Assembly (NCBI RefSeq): GCF_034043515.1
Contig: NZ_CP138214.1
Coordinates: 620,001 to 684,000, forward strand
Direction of reading: 5' to 3'
Length of the DNA: 64,000 bases
Origin: Pseudomonas sp. MUP55
GTDB taxonomy: Bacteria; Pseudomonadota; Gammaproteobacteria; Pseudomonadales; Pseudomonadaceae
Positions 50,201 to 58,497 of this stretch are shown piece by piece (position 1 is the first letter of the stretch; every line of letters starts with the position of its first letter). The notes below the pieces were generated by a model. The model was not told the DNA's origin. It ran no database searches and saw only the letters and a program-made list of their open reading frames with translations. The position numbers were made by a program, and so were the translations under genes.

Positions 50201-50511
50201 TGCGTTACCGTGCCTGGCAACCGTCCAACTGCCTGCAACCGACCATCGGCGTGCATGCGCCGCTGGTGTTCGACCTGCTGGACACCTGGATGCAACGCTC
50301 GCTGGGCGGCTGCCAATACCACGTGGCCCATCCGGGCGGGCGCAATTACGACAGTTTGCCGGTCAATGCCAATGAAGCCGAGAGCCGGCGGATGGCGCGG
50401 TTTTTCCGCTTGGGGCATAGTCCAGGCAAGCTCGACGTGCCAACCGTCGTTATCAACGATGAGTTACCGATGACCCTCGACCTGCGGCGTTTCCCCAATA
50501 AAAATGACTGA
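47221..50511 (+). CDS. Transglutaminase-DUF2126 fusion (amidoligase-type)
   Basis: A 1,096-residue cytoplasmic protein. The N-terminal part is a bacterial transglutaminase-like module: beta-rich N-domain (about 1-90, HVALHHVTHYRYDRAVELGP) and a papain-like core with triad Cys180 (ACGSCRDSAW), His229 (DLHAWCEVY) and Asp245 (GLDATSG). The remaining ~800 residues are DUF2126, which comparative studies assign to COOH-NH2 ligase-like enzymes. Motifs include LTMGGEPTFVSIDD near 330 and TGTGGGNHFVLGG near 700. The GTG start (47221) is preceded by AGGAGG. First gene of a three-gene cluster with an ATP-grasp/alpha-E and a second transglutaminase. Predicted to build, cut or transfer peptide-like amides; substrate unknown. 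Confidence 0.88.
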   Translation: MSIHVALHHVTHYRYDRAVELGPQIVRLRPAAHSRTRILSYALKVLPEQHFINWQQDPQGNYLARLVFPEKTGELRIEVDLVAEMAVFNPFDFFLEPYAENIPFSYAADEQRELAPYLETLPLTPTFAAYLAGIDRTPLPAVDFLVGLNQRLAADIGYLIRMEPGVQTPEFTLENACGSCRDSAWLLVQLLRNLGLAARFVSGYLIQLTADVKALDGPSGTEVDFTDLHAWCEVYLPGAGWIGLDATSGLFAGEGHIPLACSPDPSSAAPISGLVEPCECEFTHEMSVERIWEAPRVTKPYTEEQWLAIQALGRQIDGDLHRDDVRLTMGGEPTFVSIDDPDGAEWNTAALGPDKRRLSAELFQRMRNHYAPKGLVHFGQGKWYPGEQLPRWSLNCYWRRDGVPIWHNSALIADEQEDYGADGALAGRFLASIAERLKLPARFVFPAYEDNFYYLWREGALPQNVTAQDPRLGDDLERERLRKVFGQGLDKVIGQVLPLARTAANDRWQSGRWYLRDNHCRLVPGDSPLGYRLPLASQPWVTAAEYPFVHPTDPNQDQPQLPSTDQLQSHGEPAASEERAPKLDESADWLTRTALCAEAREGRLYLFMPPLERVEDYLELVTAIEATAEELHCPVLLEGYEPPADTRLSNFRITPDPGVIEVNVQPSATWDELVERTEFLYEEARQTRLTTEKFMIDGRHTGTGGGNHFVLGGATPKDSPFLRRPDLLRSLISYWHNHPSLSYLFSGLFIGPTSQAPRVDEARNDALYELEIAFAQMPAPGEECPPWLVDRLLRNLLIDVTGNTHRAEFCIDKLYSPDGATGRLGLLELRAFEMPPHARMSLTQQLLLRALVARFWREPYAPPKLARWGTELHDRFLLPHFIQQDFADVIVELNAAGYPLRAEWFAAHLEFRFPKVGDYAVSGIELELRQALEPWHVLGEEGTAGGTVRYVDSSLERLQVKVSGLPPQRYLLTCNGIPVPLQPTGRVGEFVAGVRYRAWQPSNCLQPTIGVHAPLVFDLLDTWMQRSLGGCQYHVAHPGGRNYDSLPVNANEAESRRMARFFRLGHSPGKLDVPTVVINDELPMTLDLRRFPNKND

Positions 50512-50522
50512 ATGCGATCAAA

Positions 50523-50612
50523 TGTGGGAGGGGGCTTGCTCCCGATGACGGAGTATCAGCCGATACATGAGTTAACTGATCCGCCGCCATCGGGAGCAAG
50601 CTCCCTCCCACA
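50523..50612. repeat. REPIN inside the amidoligase cluster
   Basis: Convergent pair with slightly diverged stems (GGCTTGCTCCCGA; CGGGAGCAAGCTCCCTCCCAC). It separates the first and second genes of the cluster, where it may tune read-through. Confidence 0.88.
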
Positions 50613-50670
50613 GCGGATTTGCAGTGTTTGTTGAGTTAACCTGACTTCCCTTGCCTCTGCCGAGCGTTCC

Positions 50671-53157
50671 ATGTCCGATTTGCTCGACCGCTATCCGCTG
50701 ACTGCGGGCACCTATCACGAACTGCTGGATGACAGCGGCGCGGTACGGGCCCATTGGCAGCGCTTGCTCGACCACCTGCAACGCAGCACGCCGGCCCAAT
50801 TGGCCCAGCGCCAGGCGTTGTTGACGCGACAGATCCAGGAAAACGGCGTGACGTATAACGTCTACGCCGACCCCAAGGGCGCCGATCGTCCCTGGGAACT
50901 GGACCTGTTGCCCCATGTGCTGGCGGCCGATGAGTGGCAGCACCTGGCGGCCGGCATTGCCCAGCGCGCGCGTCTGCTCAATGCGGTCCTGGCCGACCTC
51001 TATGGCCCGCAGCGCCTGATCAAGGAAGGCCTGCTGCCGGCCGAGCTGGTATTCGGGCATAACAACTTTTTGTGGCCGTGCCAGGGTATCCAGCCGCCGG
51101 ACGGTGCCTTTCTGCACCTGTACGCCGTGGACCTGGCGCGCACGCCGGATGGTCGCTGGTGGGTGACGGCCGACCGCACCCAGGCACCGTCGGGCGCAGG
51201 CTACGCCCTGGAAAACCGTACCATCGTGTCCCGCGCCTTCCCGGATCTGTACCGTGACCTGCAGGTGCAGCACCTCACTGGTTTCTTCCGCACCCTCCAG
51301 GAAACCCTGGCCCGCCAGGCCCCCGGCGATGACCAGACCCCTCTGATCGTGCTGCTCACGCCGGGGCGCTTCAACGAAAGCTATTTCGAGCATCTGTACC
51401 TCGCCCGCCAGCTCGGTTACCCGCTGGTGGAAGGCGGCGACCTCACCGTGCGCGACAGCACCGTATTCTTGAAAACCCTCAGCGGTCTGCGCCGTGTACA
51501 CGCCATCATGCGTCGCCTGGACGACGACTTCTGCGACCCCCTGGAGCTGCGCACCGACTCAGCCCTCGGCGTGCCCGGCCTGCTCGATGCCGTGCGCCAA
51601 GGCAATGTGCTGGTGGCCAATGCCCTGGGCAGCGGTGTGCTGGAATCGCCGGGGCTGCTGGGTTTTCTGCCGAAGATCAACGAGTTCCTGTTTGGTGAGG
51701 CACTGATCCTGCCGTCCATCGCCACCTGGTGGTGCGGTGAGGCCCCGGTGCTGGCCGAGGCGCTGGAGAAGCTGCCGGAGCTGCTGATCAAACCGGCGTT
51801 CCCCTCGCAAAGTTTCGCCCCGGTATTCGGTCGCGACCTGAACCCCGAACAACGCGAGGCCCTGGCCGAACGCATGCGCGCGCGGCCCTACGCCTACGTC
51901 GCACAGGAACTGGCGCAACTGTCCCAGGCGCCGGTGTGGCACACCGTGGATGATCACTTGCAACACCGCGCCATCGGCATGCGCGTGTACGCCGTGGCCA
52001 GTGACGAGGGCTACCGGGTACTGCCCGGCGGCCTGACCCGCGTGGCCGCCGAAGCCGATGCCGAAGTGGTGTCGATGCAGCGGGGTGGCGCGAGCAAGGA
52101 CACCTGGGTACTCGGCGAAGGGGCGCCCGGTAGCGAGCAGTGGCGGGCCCAGCGCACGATTGGGGCGCACGATCTGGTGCGCCGCGATCCCTATCTGCCG
52201 TCACGGGTGGTGGAAAACCTGTTCTGGTTTGGCCGTTATTGCGAGCGCTGCGATGACAGCGCGCGCTGGCTGCGCATCGTGCTGGCGCGCTATGTCGACG
52301 GCGACGATCCGCTGGCCTTGCAGGCGGCCGTGGAACTGGGCGAGAGCCTGCGGCTGTTGCCGGATGAAGGGCCACTCCCCGAGCGCTTGCTCGCCGCGTT
52401 GCTCGGCGATGACTGGCCCTCGAGCCTGCGCGCCAATTTGCAGCGCTTGCAGTGGGCGGCGTCCCAGGTGCGCGGCAAGTTGTCCCGGGAAAACTGGCAG
52501 GCTCTGGTGGAATTGCAGCGCGAAGCCATGGAGCTGGAGCGCGACACCCCGGACTTCGGCGAGTTGCTGGATTTCCTCAACCGCCTGGTGATGTCCCTGG
52601 CGGCGCTGTCGGGGTTTGCCCTGGACGACATGACCCGCGATGAAGGCTGGCGCTTCTTGATGATGGGCCGGCGCATCGAGCGCCTGCAGTTTCTCAGCAG
52701 CAGCCTTGCCGCGTTCCTGCGCGGTGTGGCGGTGGTCGATCAGGCCGGACTGGAATGGCTGCTGGAGCTGGGCAACAGCAGCATCACCTACCGCTCGCGT
52801 TACCTGGCGGTGCCGCAACTGATTCCGGTGCTCGACCTGTTGTTGCTCGACGAGCAGAACCCCCATGCGGTGCTGTTCCAGCTCAAACTGGTGAGCCGCA
52901 CCCTGCGGCGCTTGAACGATGATTTCGGCGTGCCGCGGGAAACCGGCCTGGGGCCGTTGGTGGTGCGGTTGGCGCGCTTCGACCTGGGTTGCCTGGAGAA
53001 CCCGCTGTTTGGCGAATCCAGCGTGCGTGCCGCACTGGACGGCCTGGCCGACCTGCTGCAGGCGGTCGCCGACGAGAGCGGGCAAGTGTCGGATCGCCTG
53101 GCCTTGCGCCACTTTGCCCATGTGGATGATGTCAGCCAGCAAACGGTGTCGCTGTGA
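50671..53157 (+). CDS. Circularly permuted ATP-grasp fused to alpha-E domain
   Basis: An 828-residue fusion. Residues ~1-480 form a circularly permuted type 2 ATP-grasp (DUF404/407): NGVTYNVYADPKGADRPWELDLLPHVL near 52-78, FLRR-type RRLDDDFCDPLELR near 275-288 and the LIKPAFPSQSFAPVFGRDL region near 372-390. Residues ~510-820 form the alpha-helical alpha-E domain (ENLFWFGRYCERCDDSARWLR near 514-534). The two domains are separate genes in many bacteria. ATP-grasp ligases join a carboxylate to an amine, so this is the ligase of the cluster. It overlaps the next gene by one base. Confidence 0.9.
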   Translation: MSDLLDRYPLTAGTYHELLDDSGAVRAHWQRLLDHLQRSTPAQLAQRQALLTRQIQENGVTYNVYADPKGADRPWELDLLPHVLAADEWQHLAAGIAQRARLLNAVLADLYGPQRLIKEGLLPAELVFGHNNFLWPCQGIQPPDGAFLHLYAVDLARTPDGRWWVTADRTQAPSGAGYALENRTIVSRAFPDLYRDLQVQHLTGFFRTLQETLARQAPGDDQTPLIVLLTPGRFNESYFEHLYLARQLGYPLVEGGDLTVRDSTVFLKTLSGLRRVHAIMRRLDDDFCDPLELRTDSALGVPGLLDAVRQGNVLVANALGSGVLESPGLLGFLPKINEFLFGEALILPSIATWWCGEAPVLAEALEKLPELLIKPAFPSQSFAPVFGRDLNPEQREALAERMRARPYAYVAQELAQLSQAPVWHTVDDHLQHRAIGMRVYAVASDEGYRVLPGGLTRVAAEADAEVVSMQRGGASKDTWVLGEGAPGSEQWRAQRTIGAHDLVRRDPYLPSRVVENLFWFGRYCERCDDSARWLRIVLARYVDGDDPLALQAAVELGESLRLLPDEGPLPERLLAALLGDDWPSSLRANLQRLQWAASQVRGKLSRENWQALVELQREAMELERDTPDFGELLDFLNRLVMSLAALSGFALDDMTRDEGWRFLMMGRRIERLQFLSSSLAAFLRGVAVVDQAGLEWLLELGNSSITYRSRYLAVPQLIPVLDLLLLDEQNPHAVLFQLKLVSRTLRRLNDDFGVPRETGLGPLVVRLARFDLGCLENPLFGESSVRAALDGLADLLQAVADESGQVSDRLALRHFAHVDDVSQQTVSL

Positions 53158-54047
53158 TGAGTGCGCGCTATCAGATTTTCCATGACACCCATTATCACTA
53201 TGACAGCCCGGTGTCCCTGGCCCAGCAGCTGGCGCATCTATGGCCACGGCCCTGTGCGTGGCAACGCTGTACCTGGCAAACCCTGGACATCAGCCCGCAG
53301 CCCTCTTCACGCCGCGATGAGCTGGACGTGTTCGGCAACCCGATCACGCGCCTGGCGTTCGAGCGGCCCCATGATGAATTGCTGGTCAATGCCGGGCTGA
53401 CCGTTGAAGTGCTGGCGCGACCCGCATTGGACTTGCGCCAGTCACCGCCGTGGGACCGCACCCGCGACAGCCTCACCTACAGCAGCCAGCCGCTGTCGCT
53501 TGAAGTGATCGAAGCCTGCCGCTATCGCTTCGAATCGCCTTACGTGCATTTGAAAAAAATCTTCGTCGAGTTCTCCGAAAGCTGCTTCCCGCCTGGCGAG
53601 CCCTTATTGCTGGGCGTGCAGGCGCTGATGCACAAGATTTTCAGCGAGTTCACCTTCGATGGCGAAGCCACGCAGGTCGCCACGCCGCTGGTGGAAGTGC
53701 TGGAGCGCCGGCGCGGCGTGTGCCAGGACTTCGCCCACCTGATGCTCGCCTGCCTGCGTTCGCGGGGCCTGGCGGCGCGCTATATCAGCGGCTACCTGTT
53801 GACCCAGCCACCGCCCGGCCAGCCACGGTTGATCGGCGCCGACGCGTCGCATGCGTGGGTTTCGGTGTTTTGCCCGGTGGCGGGCTGGGTGGATTTCGAT
53901 CCGACGAATAACGTGCAGCCGGCGCTGGAGCACATCACCCTGGCCTGGGGCCGGGATTTTTCCGATGTGTCGCCGTTGCGAGGGGTGATTCTGGGAGGGG
54001 GGAACCATGACCCGGAAGTGCGGGTGACGGTGATGCCGCTGGAATAA
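53157..54047 (+). CDS. Transglutaminase-like cysteine protease family protein
   Basis: A 296-residue cytoplasmic protein with the bacterial transglutaminase N-domain (about 5-85) and papain-like core: Cys189 in RRGVCQDFAHL, His232 in ASHAWVSVF and Asp248 in DFDPTNN. All three catalytic residues are present, so it should be active as a peptidase or amide transferase. The ATG overlaps the ATP-grasp stop (TGATG); an in-frame GTG one codon earlier is less likely. It is the third gene of the cluster. Related clusters elsewhere also carry a proteasome-like Anbu peptidase; none is present between here and the window end. Confidence 0.9.
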   Translation: MSARYQIFHDTHYHYDSPVSLAQQLAHLWPRPCAWQRCTWQTLDISPQPSSRRDELDVFGNPITRLAFERPHDELLVNAGLTVEVLARPALDLRQSPPWDRTRDSLTYSSQPLSLEVIEACRYRFESPYVHLKKIFVEFSESCFPPGEPLLLGVQALMHKIFSEFTFDGEATQVATPLVEVLERRRGVCQDFAHLMLACLRSRGLAARYISGYLLTQPPPGQPRLIGADASHAWVSVFCPVAGWVDFDPTNNVQPALEHITLAWGRDFSDVSPLRGVILGGGNHDPEVRVTVMPLE

Positions 54048-54050
54048 CGG

Positions 54051-54161
54051 GATCGTTCCCACGCTCTGCGCGGGAACGCCTGCTGTGACGCTCGGAGTCT
54101 ACCGTGTGCCGGGACGCGGAGCGTCCGAGGCTGCATTCCCACGCGGCGCGTGGGAACGATC
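54051..54161. repeat. REPIN of a third family (GATCGTTCCCACGC)
   Basis: Perfect 14-base arms GATCGTTCCCACGC / GCGTGGGAACGATC about 80 bases apart, with further internal inverted pieces (ACGCTC... GAGCGT). It sits between convergent genes and reaches the stop codon of the minus-strand gene. Confidence 0.82.
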
Positions 54162-54342
54162 AGTCAGCTGGGTCTTTTGGTGTTTCAGTCTCGTCGCTGG
54201 TTTCTTCAGCGTCGACGTCCGCGTTCAGCCCACTGGCTTCTTCATCCGCAGCGGCTTTCTTGCGTTGCAGCTTTTCCTCTTTCTTCTGTTCCTTGGCCAA
54301 GTCTCTCTGACGTTTGGCGAAGGAGTAATTAGGTTTGGCCAT
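54160..54342 (-). CDS. Small conserved Lys/Glu-rich protein
   Basis: A 60-residue highly charged protein: basic N-terminal half (MAKPNYSFAKRQRDLAKEQKKEEKLQRKK) and acidic C-terminal half (DVDAEETSDETETPKD). AGAGGAT precedes the ATG on the minus strand. Short proteins with this start are common in Pseudomonas, but I know no function. The sequence predicts a mostly helical or disordered chain. Confidence 0.75.
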   Translation of the reverse strand: MAKPNYSFAKRQRDLAKEQKKEEKLQRKKAAADEEASGLNADVDAEETSDETETPKDPAD

Positions 54343-54430
54343 GGGCGATCCTCTAGGGTCGAAGGTGAGGGTGGGCGGCGCGCGGCTGCCTTGGGTCGCT
54401 ATGGTAGCAGCTTAGCAGCGCGGTTGGCCT

Positions 54431-54487
54431 TCACTTACCGTTGGCGTAAGCGGCCAGCAGGCCGTTGAACAATTGATTGAGGTGCAT
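54431..54487 (-). CDS. Possible 18-residue peptide ORF
   Basis: ATG-CAC-CTC-AAT ... AAG-TGA encodes MHLNQLFNGLLAAYANGK with GGAG 9 bases upstream. It may be a genuine small peptide, a leader, or chance. It lies in the 330-base gap between the charged protein gene and azurin; otherwise that gap holds only the azurin control region and a TTGTATACAA palindrome at 54578-54587. Confidence 0.25.
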   Translation of the reverse strand: MHLNQLFNGLLAAYANGK

Positions 54488-54591
54488 GGCGGGGGCTCCA
54501 ATGAATGATGGGCCGATCATATTCAGTTGCCATGCGATTGGCTGGTAGATTGTGTTGATGAGTCTGATAGCCTAAAGTTGTATACAATCTG

Positions 54592-54605
54592 TTGATGCAG
54601 ATCAT
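54592..54605 (+). promoter_or_regulatory. Anr/FNR-type box upstream of azurin
   Basis: TTGATGCAGATCAT matches TTGAT-N4-ATCAA at 9 of 10 fixed positions, 70 bases before the azurin start codon. Azurin genes in Pseudomonas are known to respond to Anr. Confidence 0.7.
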
Positions 54606-54675
54606 AAGAACTCAAGCCTGATTGAGGCACCCTTCGTCGCAATACGCGTTATTCAACCCTGCCTTGGAGATTCAC

Positions 54676-55122
54676 ATGTTCGCCAAACTCGTTGCTGTTT
54701 CCCTGCTGACTCTGGCTAGCGGCCAGTTGCTTGCTGCAGAGTGCAAGGTCACTGTCGACTCCACCGACCAGATGTCGTTCAACACCAAAGAAATCACCAT
54801 CGACAAGAGCTGCAAGCAGTTCACCGTCGAGCTGACCCATTCCGGCAACCTGCCGAAAAACGTCATGGGCCATAACTGGGTGCTGACCAGCGCCGCCAAC
54901 ATGCAGCCGGTGGCTACCGACGGCATGGCCGCCGGTATTGACAAGGAATACCTCAAGGCGGGCGACGACCGCATCATCGCTCACACCAAAATCATTGGTG
55001 CCGGCGAGAAAGATTCGGTGACTTTCGATGTGTCCAAGCTGACTGCGGGTACGGACTACGCGTTTTTCTGCTCGTTCCCGGGCCACATTTCGATGATGAA
55101 AGGCACTGTGGTCGTTAAATAA
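54676..55122 (+). CDS. azu: Azurin
   Basis: Azurin is a periplasmic type 1 copper protein that carries electrons, for example in denitrification and to cytochrome peroxidase. The 148-residue precursor has a signal peptide ending LLAA, and the mature chain starts AECKVTVD. Copper ligands are visible: His in GHNWVLT and Cys-His-Met in [12 protein letters not shown]. Length (128 mature) is normal. An Anr box upstream suggests low-oxygen induction. GGAG lies 9 bases before the ATG. Confidence 0.97.
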   Translation: MFAKLVAVSLLTLASGQLLAAECKVTVDSTDQMSFNTKEITIDKSCKQFTVELTHSGNLPKNVMGHNWVLTSAANMQPVATDGMAAGIDKEYLKAGDDRIIAHTKIIGAGEKDSVTFDVSKLTAGTDYAFFCSFPGHISMMKGTVVVK

Positions 55123-55137
55123 GACCGCGTTATCGTT

Positions 55138-55159
55138 CATCGGGGGCTTGCCCCCGATG
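55138..55159. repeat. Single REP hairpin after azurin
   Basis: CATCGGGGG-CTTG-CCCCCGATG: a perfect 9-bp stem with a 4-base loop, 15 bases after the azurin stop. It probably protects or ends the azu mRNA. Confidence 0.8.
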
Positions 55160-55196
55160 GCATTCCAACACTCAACGCAACACTATCTGACCCACC

Positions 55197-56024
55197 TCAA
55201 GGCGCAAACGGCATGACCCGCTTGTGCTCCGTCTTGCGATAGGTCTCGCAGATAATCCTGAACGCTTCCTCACGCACGGGTTCACCGTGCAGGAACGCAT
55301 CGATCTCGGCATAGGTCACGCCATGTGACGCTTCGTCCGGCTTGCCCGGCGACAGGTCTTCCAGGTCGGCGGTCGGGACTTTTTCCACCAGCGACTCCGG
55401 CGCGCCGAAATGCCGCGCAATCGCACGCACCTGGTTTTTTACCAGCCCGCTCAGCGGTGCCAGGTCGCAGGCACCATCGCCAAACTTGGTGAAAAAGCCC
55501 ATCACCGCTTCCGCCGCATGGTCGGTTCCGATCACCAGCCCACCGGCTGCGCCCGCGATGGTGTACTGCGCGACCATGCGCATGCGCGCCTTGGTGTTGC
55601 CCAGTACGAAGTCGCGGGAGGCCGCCGGCTTGCCCTCGAAGGCCGCCACTTCATTGGCCAGGGCTTTGACCGCCGGGCCGATGTTGACGGTGTGACGCTC
55701 GTCCGGCTCGATGAAGTCCACCGACGCCTGGGCTTCGTGTTCATCGAACTGGGTTTCGTAGGGCAGGCGCACGGCGATAAAGCGATAGGCTTCATCGCCA
55801 CTGCTGGCGCGCAGTTCCTGCACCGCGCGCTGGGCCAAAAGGCCTGCGGTGAGGGAGTCGACACCGCCGCTGATGCCCAGTACCAGCGACTTGAGCCCGG
55901 AATTGCGCAGGCAGTTCTGGATAAAGGCCACGCGCCTGGCGACTTCTGCTTCAAGCGCGGCCTGGTCTTTGAACGGCGCTTGCACCTTGAGCTGCTGCGC
56001 AATCTCACGCTGTACGGCTTGCAT
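55197..56024 (-). CDS. nadE: NH3-dependent NAD+ synthetase
   Basis: NadE amidates nicotinate adenine dinucleotide to NAD+. The 275-residue enzyme has the PP-loop ATP motif [12 protein letters not shown] near residues 47-58 and the family [18 protein letters not shown] C-terminal motif ([10 protein letters not shown] near 229). There is no glutaminase domain, so it uses ammonia. AAGGAG overlaps the stop of pncB just upstream; the 3-base gap means the two NAD-salvage genes are co-translated. Confidence 0.96.
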   Translation of the reverse strand: MQAVQREIAQQLKVQAPFKDQAALEAEVARRVAFIQNCLRNSGLKSLVLGISGGVDSLTAGLLAQRAVQELRASSGDEAYRFIAVRLPYETQFDEHEAQASVDFIEPDERHTVNIGPAVKALANEVAAFEGKPAASRDFVLGNTKARMRMVAQYTIAGAAGGLVIGTDHAAEAVMGFFTKFGDGACDLAPLSGLVKNQVRAIARHFGAPESLVEKVPTADLEDLSPGKPDEASHGVTYAEIDAFLHGEPVREEAFRIICETYRKTEHKRVMPFAP

Positions 56025-56027
56025 GAT

Positions 56028-57242
56028 TCACTCCTTGCTGGATAGGGCAGGTACTTTGAAAACGTGACGCAAATAGGCGACGAAATTCGGGTCGGTGCAG
56101 TGGGTCTTGCCCGCTTCGTCGGAGATCTTGGCGACGGGCTGGCCATTGCAGGCGGTCATTTTAAGCACGATGCTCATCGGTTCCACCCCTGGAATATCAC
56201 AGGTCAGGTTGGTGCCGATGCCAAAGCTCACATTGATGCGGCCACGCAGCGCGCGGAAAATCTCCAGGGCCTTGGGCAGCGTCAGGCTGTCGGAGAACAC
56301 CAGGGTCTTGCTCATCGGTTCGATGCCCAGCTTGTGGTAATGGGCGATGGCTTTTTCCGCCCACTGCACCGGGTCGCCGGAGTCGTGGCGCAGGCCATCG
56401 AACAGCTTGGCGAAGTACAGATCGAAGTCGCCGAGGAACGCATCGGTGGTGATGCAGTCGGTCAAGGCGATGCCCAGCAGGCCACGGTACTCGCGTACCC
56501 AGCAATCGAGGGCGGCGATCTGGCTGTCGATCAGGCGCGGGCCGAGTTGCTGGTGGGCCATGATCCATTCATGGGCCATGGTGCCCAGCGGCTTCATGTC
56601 GAATTCGCGGGCCAGGTGCACGTTGCTGGTGCCGACAAAACGCCCGGGGAAGTCGTGCTTGAGCACGCTGACCACTTCTTCCTGCACCCGGTACGAGAAG
56701 CGCCGCCGCGTGCCGAAGTCGGCCACTTGCAGCTCCGACAGTTCGTCGCTGCTGGCATTGGCCGTCAGCCAGTCGAACTTGCGGTACAGCTGTTCGCGGG
56801 CCTGTTCCAGGATCACGGTCTGGTAGCGGTAGCGGTTGCGCACTTCGCTGACGATGGCCAGCATCGGCACTTCAAACAGGATCACGTGCAGCCACGGGCC
56901 GCGCAGGCGGATGAACAGCTCGCCATTTTCGATACCGGTTTGCACATAGCGCAGGTTGAAGCGGAACAGTCCCAGAAAACGCAGGAAGTCCGGCTTCATG
57001 AAGCTGATGCGTTCCAGAAAACCCAATTGATCCGGGCTCAGGCTCAACTCGGCGAGACGCTCGATCTGGTAGCGGATCTCTGCCAGATAAGGGCGCAGGT
57101 CTTCGCTGTTACGGCAACGAAACTCCCATTCAACTTCCACGTTCGGGTAGTTGTGCAGCACCGCCTGCATCATGGTCAGCTTGTAGAAGTCGGTGTCGAG
57201 CAGGTTCTGCACGATGCGATCGGCAAACACACTCTCGCTCAT
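56028..57242 (-). CDS. pncB: Nicotinate phosphoribosyltransferase
   Basis: PncB makes nicotinate mononucleotide from nicotinate and PRPP, the entry step of NAD salvage that feeds nadE just downstream. The 404-residue enzyme starts [22 protein letters not shown], with the conserved [23 protein letters not shown] segment, the autophosphorylated-His region [13 protein letters not shown] near 215, and [13 protein letters not shown] near 308. The ATG at 57242 was chosen over a start 48 bases upstream that adds a basic stretch. Confidence 0.96.
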   Translation of the reverse strand: MSESVFADRIVQNLLDTDFYKLTMMQAVLHNYPNVEVEWEFRCRNSEDLRPYLAEIRYQIERLAELSLSPDQLGFLERISFMKPDFLRFLGLFRFNLRYVQTGIENGELFIRLRGPWLHVILFEVPMLAIVSEVRNRYRYQTVILEQAREQLYRKFDWLTANASSDELSELQVADFGTRRRFSYRVQEEVVSVLKHDFPGRFVGTSNVHLAREFDMKPLGTMAHEWIMAHQQLGPRLIDSQIAALDCWVREYRGLLGIALTDCITTDAFLGDFDLYFAKLFDGLRHDSGDPVQWAEKAIAHYHKLGIEPMSKTLVFSDSLTLPKALEIFRALRGRINVSFGIGTNLTCDIPGVEPMSIVLKMTACNGQPVAKISDEAGKTHCTDPNFVAYLRHVFKVPALSSKE

Positions 57243-57366
57243 AACGGGAATCTCCAGACGGCTCGGCGATGGGCGCCGGCCTTTACGCACGATTGAAGTA
57301 GGGGGCTAGTGGCGCATAGACCCGGGTCGGTTTGCCAGTGATTTTTTTGCCAAGGCCACTGGCGCC

Positions 57367-57434
57367 ATCGGGGGCAAGCCCCCTCCCACAGGTTGGAATG
57401 CATTCCAACCTGTGGGAGGGGGCTTGCCCCCGAT
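57367..57434. repeat. 68-bp perfect palindromic REP pair
   Basis: Two 34-base arms meet with no spacer: ATCGGGGGCAAGCCCCCTCC...GGTTGGAATG mirrored exactly. It lies between the 5' end of pncB and the 3' end of the LysR gene, both on the minus strand. Confidence 0.93.
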
Positions 57435-57450
57435 AGCGGTATTCCAGGCA

Positions 57451-58341
57451 CTAAACGACTTGCTCCATCATCCACTTCACAAATTCGCGCACCTTCGGCA
57501 CTTCCGCCGCGTGCTCCGGATAAGCCAGGTAATAGGCATCCTGGCTCGGCATCGCATGCTGCCAGGGAATCACCAGCTTGCCGTCGGCCAGTTCCTCTTC
57601 CACCAGAAACCTGGGCAGCAGCGCCACGCCGCAGCCGACCTGCGCCGCGCGGATGCACATATAAAAGGTGTCAAAGCGCGGCCCATGGTAACTGTGCTCG
57701 GTGTGCAAACCCTGGCTGGCGAACCAGTCATGCCAGCCCTGGGGGCGCGAAGCGTTTTGCAGCAGCACCAGCTCGCTCAGTTGGGTGGGGTCGGTGAACG
57801 GCGCGGCCGGCAGGCTCTCTGGCGAACATACCGGTACAAGCTCTTCGCTGAACAACTTCAGGCTCTCGGTGCCGGGGCGCGAGCCCTGGCCGAAATAGAA
57901 CGCCAGGTCGGCCTTGCCTTGCAGCAGTTCATCCGGTTCCTGCTCGTTGCACAGGTCCAGATGGATCTGCGGGTGGCGCAGACGCCAGCCCTTGAGGCGT
58001 GGCACCAGCCAGCGTGCGCCGAAGGTGTAGGGCGTGGACACGCGCAGTACTTCGGTTTCGCCGCCGTAGGAGCGCAGGTAATGGGTGGACATCTCCACTT
58101 GAGTGAGGATCTTGCGCACTTCCACCAGGTACAAATCGCCCGCCGGGGTCATCTGCAAGCGGCGCCGCACTCGGCGAAACAGCAGGTGTTGCAGCAATTC
58201 TTCCAACTGCGCCACCTGTTTGCTCACCGCGCTTTGCGTGAGGTTCAGCTCCTCGGCGGCGCGGGTGAAGCTCAGGTGGCGGGTGGCGGCTTCGAAACAC
58301 TGCAGCGCAGTGATCGAGGGCAAATGTCTTTTGTTCAGCAC
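57451..58341 (-). CDS. LysR-family regulator (likely of amaBA)
   Basis: A 296-residue LysR-type regulator. The N-terminal winged HTH (about 5-65) reads ALQCFEAATRHLSFTRAAEELNLTQSAVSKQVAQLEELL in outline; the C-terminal effector domain covers about 92-290 and looks closest to the GcvA group. It is divergent from amaB with 156 bases between the starts, the classic LysR layout. In P. putida a LysR gene also sits beside the amaAB genes, so it probably activates pipecolate/D-lysine catabolism. Confidence 0.9.
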   Translation of the reverse strand: MLNKRHLPSITALQCFEAATRHLSFTRAAEELNLTQSAVSKQVAQLEELLQHLLFRRVRRRLQMTPAGDLYLVEVRKILTQVEMSTHYLRSYGGETEVLRVSTPYTFGARWLVPRLKGWRLRHPQIHLDLCNEQEPDELLQGKADLAFYFGQGSRPGTESLKLFSEELVPVCSPESLPAAPFTDPTQLSELVLLQNASRPQGWHDWFASQGLHTEHSYHGPRFDTFYMCIRAAQVGCGVALLPRFLVEEELADGKLVIPWQHAMPSQDAYYLAYPEHAAEVPKVREFVKWMMEQVV

Positions 58342-58497
58342 GGCCTGCCTCTTTTTTTATTCTTTGCATGAATAAACGGAATGATATCTCGCCTAATCGT
58401 CGTTTGTTGGCAAGTCTTGGGCCAGCTACAAATAAGGCCTGGATCGTCGTGCCGGGCGCGGCGCACATTTTTCTGCTTGTGATTGAAGGAGTGACCC

